From the NCBI GenBank assembly GCA_016293225.1, contig JAEDEQ010000067.1, positions 1 to 9,408 on the forward strand: a stretch of 9,408 nucleotides of DNA, written 5' to 3'. This stretch comes from Clostridiaceae bacterium (GTDB taxonomy: Bacteria; Bacillota; Clostridia; Oscillospirales; Acutalibacteraceae). The position numbers were made by a program, and so were the translations under genes. Each line of letters starts with the position of its first letter. The stretch's first letter is position 1. This document shows, piece by piece, positions 5,663 to 9,408 of the stretch. Below the pieces are notes generated by a model that worked only from the letters and a program-made list of their open reading frames with translations, was not told the DNA's origin and ran no database searches.

Positions 5663-6939
5663 TGCTTTTTCTCCGTTCTTATGACAGCGCTCTTTGCGTG
5701 AGCGGTGAGTCCCTCTTTGTTTGCAAAGTAGGCAACATCGGCGGCAACTTTTGAGAGAGCCTCTTTTGTGTAATAGGTATATTGTGTTTTCTTAACAAAA
5801 TCATCAACCGAAAGCGGGCTTGAAAATTTTGCCGTTCCGCTTGTGGGGAGGGTGTGATTGGAGCCGGCGAAGTAGTCTCCAAGCGCTTCCGGGCAGTTCC
5901 TGCCCATGAAGATTGAACCTGCGTGGCGAATACTGTCAAGGTAATCGAAAGGCTCGTCAACGCAAAGCTCAAGATGCTCGGGGGCTATTTCATTAGCAAT
6001 TTCTATTGCCTTTTCAAGAGTGTCGGCAACAATAATCTTTCCGTTATCGTCAATTGAAGCTCTTGCAATTTCGGCTCTTTCAAGAAGCGGAATCTGCCGC
6101 TCAAGCTCGGCTGATACCGCCTCGGCGAGGTCTTCGCTGTCCGTGACAAGAACCGCAGAGGCCAGCTTGTCGTGCTCCGCCTGGGAGAGAAGATCCGCCG
6201 CCGCATACGCAGGGTCGGTTTTTGAGTCGGCAACAATCAGAATTTCGCTCGGACCGGCTATCATGTCGATTGAAACCTTGCCGAACACCTGCTTTTTGGC
6301 TTCGGCAACAAACGCGTTGCCGGGGCCGACAATTTTATCAACCTTAGGTATGGTTTCGGTTCCGTAGGCAAGAGCGGCAATAGCCTGAGCGCCGCCGACC
6401 TTGAAAATTCTGTCAACACCGGCAACAGAGGCGGCGGCGAGAATAACCGGGTTGATTTTTCCCTCTGCATTAGGCGGAGTGACGATAACGACCTCCCTGA
6501 CGCCGGCAAGCTTTGCAGGAATAGAATCCATCAGAACCGTTGACGGATAAGCCGCTGTTCCGCCGGGAACATAAAGACCCGCCCTGTCAACGGGAATAAT
6601 CTTCTGGCCTATTATGACGCCTTTTTCATCATTAATAATGAAGCTGTTCCTTTTCTGCTTTTCGTGGAATTTCTTAATGTTGGCAGCAGCCCTTTGAAGA
6701 ATTTCAAGAAATTCGGGTTCAACCGCGGAAACAGCCTCGTTAATCTCCTCTTCACTGACAACGAGAGAAGAGAGATTTGCCTTGTCAAATTTTTTGCAAT
6801 ATTCAAAAAGCGCCTTGTCTTTGTTCTTTTTAACATTATCTATAATTTCCGTGACGATGCCTTCAACGTTCATTTTCGGCATCGACCTTGCGAAGATATC
6901 TTCATTCTTAACTTCGCCGTATTTAAGGATTTTGATCAT
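5659..6939 (-). CDS. hisD: Histidinol dehydrogenase
   Basis: This zinc enzyme catalyses the last two steps, oxidising L-histidinol to histidinal and then to L-histidine with two NAD+. The 426-aa product is of standard length. Visible residues agree with the family: VGPGNAFVAEAK (204-215), IAGPSEI (227-233), the zinc ligands Q253 and H256 in LSQAEHD, D355 in GDYFAGSNH and H414 in GLTAHAKS, and the catalytic base pair E321/H322 in APEHLEL. The ATG overlaps the hisZG stop by 4 nt, and GGAGG lies 7 nt upstream inside the end of hisZG. Nothing appears missing. Confidence 0.98.
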   Translation of the reverse strand: MIKILKYGEVKNEDIFARSMPKMNVEGIVTEIIDNVKKNKDKALFEYCKKFDKANLSSLVVSEEEINEAVSAVEPEFLEILQRAAANIKKFHEKQKRNSFIINDEKGVIIGQKIIPVDRAGLYVPGGTAAYPSTVLMDSIPAKLAGVREVVIVTPPNAEGKINPVILAAASVAGVDRIFKVGGAQAIAALAYGTETIPKVDKIVGPGNAFVAEAKKQVFGKVSIDMIAGPSEILIVADSKTDPAYAAADLLSQAEHDKLASAVLVTDSEDLAEAVSAELERQIPLLERAEIARASIDDNGKIIVADTLEKAIEIANEIAPEHLELCVDEPFDYLDSIRHAGSIFMGRNCPEALGDYFAGSNHTLPTSGTAKFSSPLSVDDFVKKTQYTYYTKEALSKVAADVAYFANKEGLTAHAKSAVIRTEKKQ

Positions 6940-8510
6940 TTCATTTCCTCCACTGCTTTCGACAGCCCTGTCTGTACCTTTTCAATCTGCCTGCCTTTAA
7001 ACTTGAAGGACGCCTTGTTGGCAATAAGCCTTGCGCTTATCGGGCAGATATCTTCAATAACCTCAAGATTGTTTTCGCGAAGCGTTGCGCCTGTTTCAAC
7101 AATATCTGCAATTACATCGGAAAGACCTGAGACGGGAGCTATTTCTATTGAACCGTTGAGGTGGATAATGTCAATGTCTCTGCCCTTTGCGCGATAGTAA
7201 TTTTTGGCTATTCCGGAGAACTTTGTTGCAACGCGAAGCGTACCCAGTCCGTCGTCCTTAAAGCCCTTAGGCGCGGCGATTGCCATTTTGCACTTGCCTT
7301 TTTTCAGGTCGAGAAGCTCATAAACATCGGGCTCGTATTCAAGAAGAATATCCTTGCCGACTACGCCGATATCAGCCGCTCCCCTTTCAACATATATTGC
7401 AACGTCTGAGGGTTTGACCCAAAAATAGCGCACGCCCGTTTCGGGATTTTCAAAAATCAGCTTTCTGTTAGGCTCAAGAATACTCGGACACTCAAAGCCC
7501 GCCTGAGCGAACATTGAGTAAACCCATTCGCCGAGCCTGCCTTTCGGAAGAGCGATATTGATAAAGCCGTCAGCCTCGTTTTTATCGGCGCTGAGGTCAA
7601 TTCTGTCAAGAGCGTCTGTGTAGACCGCAAAACCGATTGCGCAGGATTTTCTCCTGAGCTTTTTCATCAGTCTGTCATATTGACCGCCCGAGAGAACATC
7701 TGTAGGCACATCGGGCAGAAAGCCCTCGAAAAATATTCCGTTATAATAATTAACATCGCCCGTAAGAGAAAAGTCGATATTAAGAACACACGGCAGCTTT
7801 TGAAAAATCAGCTTTTCTGTAACAGAACAGAACGAGGAGCAGTCAATACCCGAGAAAGCCATAAGCTCCTTGAACTTTTTCATCACGTCCTCCGCGCCGC
7901 CGTGAAGAGACATAAGCGAAAGAAGCAGCGAAGCGGCGCTCCTGTTTTCGCAGTCATCGAGAAGCGTTCTTGCCTCATGAAGATTTTTTTCGCTCACGGC
8001 TTTGAAAAGACGGGTCTGATTTTCGGCGCTCAGAGAAAGCTTGTCAATAACCTGCTTTAAAACATCGAGGTCTGAAATGACGAGCACGGCGTCTTTTGAA
8101 AGCACGCTCAGGCTTTCACACGCAAGGGTCACGACCTCACATATTTCGGCTTCGCCGACCTTTCCGAAGCACTCGACGCCCGTCTGCATAATTTCTTTGA
8201 AAGAGCCTGTGCTTTTGGAAACACGATAGACGTTTTCGTTATAGAAAAGCTTTTGCGTCTCAAGCGGCTTGTCAACGCTGTTTTTTATTATTGAGAGAGT
8301 GACGTCCGGTTTGAGCGCCATGAGCTTTCCGCCGATATCGTTGAAGGTAATGACATTGTCCGAAACAAGGAAGTCCTTGTTGTCGGCGTAAAGGTCATAT
8401 TCCTCAAATTTGCTCATTCTGTACGGCGAGAATTTTTTTGACAGATACAGCTCTCTCAGAGCAAATATAATTTTTTCGCTTTGCTGCAAAACTTTATCAT
8501 TTATTATCAT
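6936..8510 (-). CDS. hisZG: ATP phosphoribosyltransferase: regulatory HisZ fused to catalytic short-form HisG
   Basis: This gene encodes the committed first step, PRPP plus ATP to phosphoribosyl-ATP. One uninterrupted 524-aa frame carries two proteins that are normally separate. Residues about 1-305 are HisZ, a histidyl-tRNA-synthetase-like domain that in HisG-short systems activates HisG and carries histidine feedback. Evidence for it includes MALKPDVTLS (64-73, motif-2-like), KLFYNENVYR (87-96), MQTGVECFG (108-116), NYYNGIFFEGF (254-264), SGGQYDRL (274-281) and AIGFAVYTDAL (291-301). After a linker at about 302-316, residues 317-524 are short HisG: NIALPKGRLGEW (318-329), VGKDILLE (384-391), LNGSIEIAP (451-459) and the PRPP loop ADIVETGATL (468-477). 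There is no C-terminal ACT-like domain, as expected for the short form. The start (GGAG 7 nt upstream) overlaps the regulator gene by 14 nt. The N-terminus lacks the PxGxRD-type motif usual in HisRS/HisZ. Confidence 0.95.
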   Translation of the reverse strand: MIINDKVLQQSEKIIFALRELYLSKKFSPYRMSKFEEYDLYADNKDFLVSDNVITFNDIGGKLMALKPDVTLSIIKNSVDKPLETQKLFYNENVYRVSKSTGSFKEIMQTGVECFGKVGEAEICEVVTLACESLSVLSKDAVLVISDLDVLKQVIDKLSLSAENQTRLFKAVSEKNLHEARTLLDDCENRSAASLLLSLMSLHGGAEDVMKKFKELMAFSGIDCSSFCSVTEKLIFQKLPCVLNIDFSLTGDVNYYNGIFFEGFLPDVPTDVLSGGQYDRLMKKLRRKSCAIGFAVYTDALDRIDLSADKNEADGFINIALPKGRLGEWVYSMFAQAGFECPSILEPNRKLIFENPETGVRYFWVKPSDVAIYVERGAADIGVVGKDILLEYEPDVYELLDLKKGKCKMAIAAPKGFKDDGLGTLRVATKFSGIAKNYYRAKGRDIDIIHLNGSIEIAPVSGLSDVIADIVETGATLRENNLEVIEDICPISARLIANKASFKFKGRQIEKVQTGLSKAVEEMK

Positions 8511-8805
8511 TTTCAGTCTCCGTTTCTTTCATCTTGTCAATAGCGGTTCTGTAACCGTTTGAGCCGTAGTTCAGCGCGCGGTTCACACGGCTGATGGTTG
8601 CTGTGCTGACCTTAACCGCCTCAGATATTTTCTGATAGCTGTAGCCCTTATCAAGCAGCAAAGCCGTGTCAAGGCGCTGAGCCATATCCTGAATTTCCTT
8701 AATTGTGCAAAGATCCTCAAAAAAAGCGCGGCACTCCTCGGGAGTGTTGATATCGGCAATTACACTGTAGAGACGCTGAACTGAATCATTATGATAATTT
8801 GGCAT
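8497..8805 (-). CDS. YerC/YecD-type TrpR-family regulator, putative his repressor
   Basis: This is a small DNA-binding protein of the TrpR-like YerC family (102 aa, normal length). It is all-helical, with LCTIKEIQDMAQRLDTA (32-48) leading into a helix-turn-helix at about 56-78, where YQKISEAV, VSTATIS and RVNRALNYG give the recognition helix region. The C-terminal GSNGY stretch is typical of the family, followed by a charged tail. As first gene of the his operon, overlapping hisZG by 14 nt, it most likely senses histidine or a related signal and represses its own operon. From memory, comparative genomics has proposed YerC-type proteins as histidine repressors (HisR) in Firmicutes; nothing in the sequence proves the ligand. 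AAAGAGG lies 8 nt before the ATG. Confidence is high for the family and moderate for the role. Confidence 0.9.
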   Translation of the reverse strand: MPNYHNDSVQRLYSVIADINTPEECRAFFEDLCTIKEIQDMAQRLDTALLLDKGYSYQKISEAVKVSTATISRVNRALNYGSNGYRTAIDKMKETETENDNK

Positions 8806-8828
8806 AGCAAGTACCTCTTTTCTTTAAT

Positions 8829-8845
8829 ACTTTATCATATTATCA
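8829..8845 (-). promoter_or_regulatory. Candidate operator overlapping the -10 box
   Basis: On the minus strand, TGATAATATGATAAAGT spans the -10 box and the expected start site. It contains TGATAA twice, 2 bp apart. Nearly the same sequence, with two extra A's, recurs over the hisZG start codon (8509-8491). A repressor bound here would block polymerase. The call is inference from position and repetition only, since AT-rich -10 regions give such repeats by chance. Confidence 0.3.
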
Positions 8846-8865
8846 CGTTAGGGCGGAAAAGTCAA
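8837..8865 (-). promoter_or_regulatory. Sigma-A type promoter of the his operon
   Basis: Read on the minus strand, TTGACT (8865-8860) and TAATAT (8842-8837) are separated by exactly 17 bp. This is a near-consensus vegetative promoter facing the regulator gene. Transcription would start near 8830, leaving a 5' leader of only about 25 nt. That is too short for a T-box or attenuator within the transcript and favours control by a DNA-binding repressor. The leader ends with the ribosome-binding site AAAGAGG (8820-8814). Confidence 0.8.
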
Positions 8866-8918
8866 GAAAAGAGCCGGCAATTTGCTCATTTTTATAAGAT
8901 GTTTTATTTGAGCTTCTT

Positions 8919-8948
8919 TTGTAGTCGGGGGGGATTTGGAGGCTACAA
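8919..8948. other. Hairpin between the terminator and the his promoter
   Basis: TTGTAGTC (8919-8926) pairs with GGCTACAA (8941-8948) in an 8-bp stem that includes one G-T pair. The 14-nt loop is mostly G on the plus strand. Its loop can pair with 8957-8965, which is also the arm of the terminator hairpin, so the pairings overlap. The function is unknown. Neither strand shows a following T-run. Confidence 0.5.
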
Positions 8949-8951
8949 CAG

Positions 8952-9006
8952 AAAAACCAACCCCCGAAGAATGTCGCTCTTTTATGAGAGAAAATTCTTC
9001 GGGGGT
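8952..9006 (-). terminator. Intrinsic terminator of the gene preceding the his operon
   Basis: On the minus strand, ACCCCCGAAGAAT (9006-8994) and ATTCTTCGGGGGT (8972-8960) form a perfect 13-bp stem with a GC-rich base. The 21-nt loop holds a further CTCT/AGAG stem. UUGGUUUUU follows the 3' arm (T-run at 8956-8952). On the plus strand no T-run follows, so it terminates transcription coming from the gene that ends at 9206, about 200 nt upstream, and insulates the his promoter. The T-run is short and starts 3-4 nt after the stem, so efficiency is uncertain. Confidence 0.65.
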
Positions 9007-9205
9007 AATTCTATTTGTAGTGACGAGGGATTATTTGGTGGTTACCGTTCCTCTTACATAACCGGACTTTTTAAGAACCCTTTATTTATCAGACTTTTGC
9101 TGCTTCTTCAACCGCAACAGCGCAGAACACGGCCGCGTCAGCCAACCGGTTGCAGCTTTGCGTTGTTTTTCAGTGAAAAGTCTTGAATGACCAAGGGTAA
9201 AAAGC

Positions 9206-9408
9206 TCATTTTTTTCTGAACAACACTTCTTTTATAACGCCCTTTGGATCTTTTATCAGCAGAATAACCAGCCAGATTATAAGTCCGAGCGCCACAACAG
9301 ACAGTCCAAGAAACGAGTCGTTCAGCATATCCGCAGGCGCAGGCGTAAAGCAGGCCGCTTTGTTTTCGGCATATTCGGCAATAAAGTCAGCAAACCACAT
9401 CAAAGAAG
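9206..9408 (-). CDS. C-terminal part of an unidentified membrane protein (probably runs off the window)
   Basis: I do not recognise this protein. The open frame ends at TGA (9208-9206) and is open to the window edge. Within it, a TTG (9403) and an ATG (9400) are possible starts, but the few bases visible upstream (CTTCT...) contain no ribosome-binding site, so it is more likely the tail of a longer gene. About 65 residues are visible: a mixed polar segment (FADFIAEYAENKAACF), a Pro/Ala-rich turn, one membrane helix at about residues 31-50 (FLGLSVVALGLIIWLVILLI) and a basic tail ending FRKK. The positive charges after the helix suggest that the C-terminus is cytoplasmic. A terminator-like hairpin about 200 nt downstream separates it from the his operon, so no functional link is implied. 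Confidence 0.55.
   Translation of the reverse strand, partial: SLMWFADFIAEYAENKAACFTPAPADMLNDSFLGLSVVALGLIIWLVILLIKDPKGVIKEVLFRKK

Larger units (their letters stand above)
8866..9205. other. Intergenic region upstream of the his promoter
   Basis: These 340 bp hold no convincing gene. They contain a strong hairpin (8960-9006), a second smaller hairpin (8919-8948), an imperfect direct repeat (8918-8946 with 9014-9045) and a 10-bp palindrome CAACCGGTTG (9143-9152). A plus-strand open frame at 8791-9186 crosses the promoter and all the hairpins and has no family features. On the minus strand, short open stretches follow the stop at 9206 but lack starts with ribosome-binding sites. Confidence 0.7.

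Noticed and set aside
6664..7197. 177-codon plus-strand open frame opposite hisD/hisZG
   Set aside because: It is antisense to two well-supported genes with intact motifs; it is a shadow frame with no features of its own.
8915..8965. preQ1-type riboswitch suggested by the pseudoknot-like pairing and the A-rich stretch
   Set aside because: The conserved preQ1 core sequences are not recognisable and there is no downstream gene on that strand.
9030..9060. T-box-like motif (GGTGGTTACCG on the plus strand)
   Set aside because: It resembles the T-box bulge sequence only partly, has no recognisable Stem I or terminator partner, and faces away from the his operon with no plus-strand gene downstream.
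8791..9186. 131-codon plus-strand open frame
   Set aside because: It crosses the his promoter, the terminator hairpin and the intergenic repeats; its composition looks like translated non-coding DNA and it lies antisense to the regulator's start.
9138..9209. 23-codon open frame starting in ATGA overlap with the stop at 9206 (MSFLPLVIQDF...)
   Set aside because: It is very short with no family features; the overlap can arise by chance from the A7 run before the stop codon.
9059..9215. Possible frameshifted extension of the gene ending at 9206, at its A7 run
   Set aside because: The +1 frame stays open for nearly 50 codons (ending KKQQKSDK) but has no start and no recognisable similarity; without homologues there is no reason to prefer a frameshift over ordinary intergenic DNA.

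Overview
The window is dominated by one compact histidine biosynthesis operon on the minus strand (about 8870 down to 544). A short repeat-rich, apparently non-coding block lies past its 3' end (1-543), and a structured intergenic region followed by the tail of another gene lies upstream (8866-9408). The gene set points to a Firmicute of class Clostridia, plausibly an Oscillospiraceae/Ruminococcaceae-type anaerobe: a YerC/TrpR-family regulator leads the operon, HisG is the short form with a HisZ partner, HisI and HisE are fused, HisB is monofunctional, and the histidinol phosphatase is of the PHP type. Short interspersed repeats containing GTAGGGGCG are also, from memory, common in such genomes. 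The taxonomy is an inference from gene architecture, not a search result.

Operon layout in transcription order: yerC-like regulator (8805-8497), hisZ-hisG fusion (8510-6936), hisD (6939-5659), hisC (5662-4598), hisB (4601-4014), hisH (4014-3388), hisA (3394-2681), hisF (2684-1926), hisIE (1913-1266), hisJ (1266-544). Nearly every junction overlaps: 14 nt, then 4, 4, 4, 1, 7 and 4 nt, then a 12-nt gap, then 1 nt. This implies one polycistronic message with translational coupling. A strong sigma-A type promoter (TTGACT, 17 bp, TAATAT) sits just upstream of the regulator gene.

Together the genes encode all ten steps from PRPP and ATP to histidine. HisZG makes phosphoribosyl-ATP. HisE and HisI hydrolyse it and open the ring, HisA isomerises, and HisH-HisF builds the imidazole and releases AICAR. 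HisB dehydrates, HisC transaminates, HisJ dephosphorylates, and HisD oxidises histidinol twice.

The most notable items are the single-chain HisZ-HisG protein, the co-transcribed TrpR-like putative repressor with a repeated AT-rich motif at the promoter and at the hisZG start, and a HisJ that stops only seven residues after its last metal-ligand motif, 38 bp from a heptanucleotide array. The 3' flank also contains a pair of composite elements (five heptamers plus a GTAGGGGCG hairpin) in opposite orientation, and two identical 51-bp direct repeats. Upstream of the promoter is a 13-bp perfect hairpin that looks like a terminator for the preceding gene and has overlapping alternative pairings.
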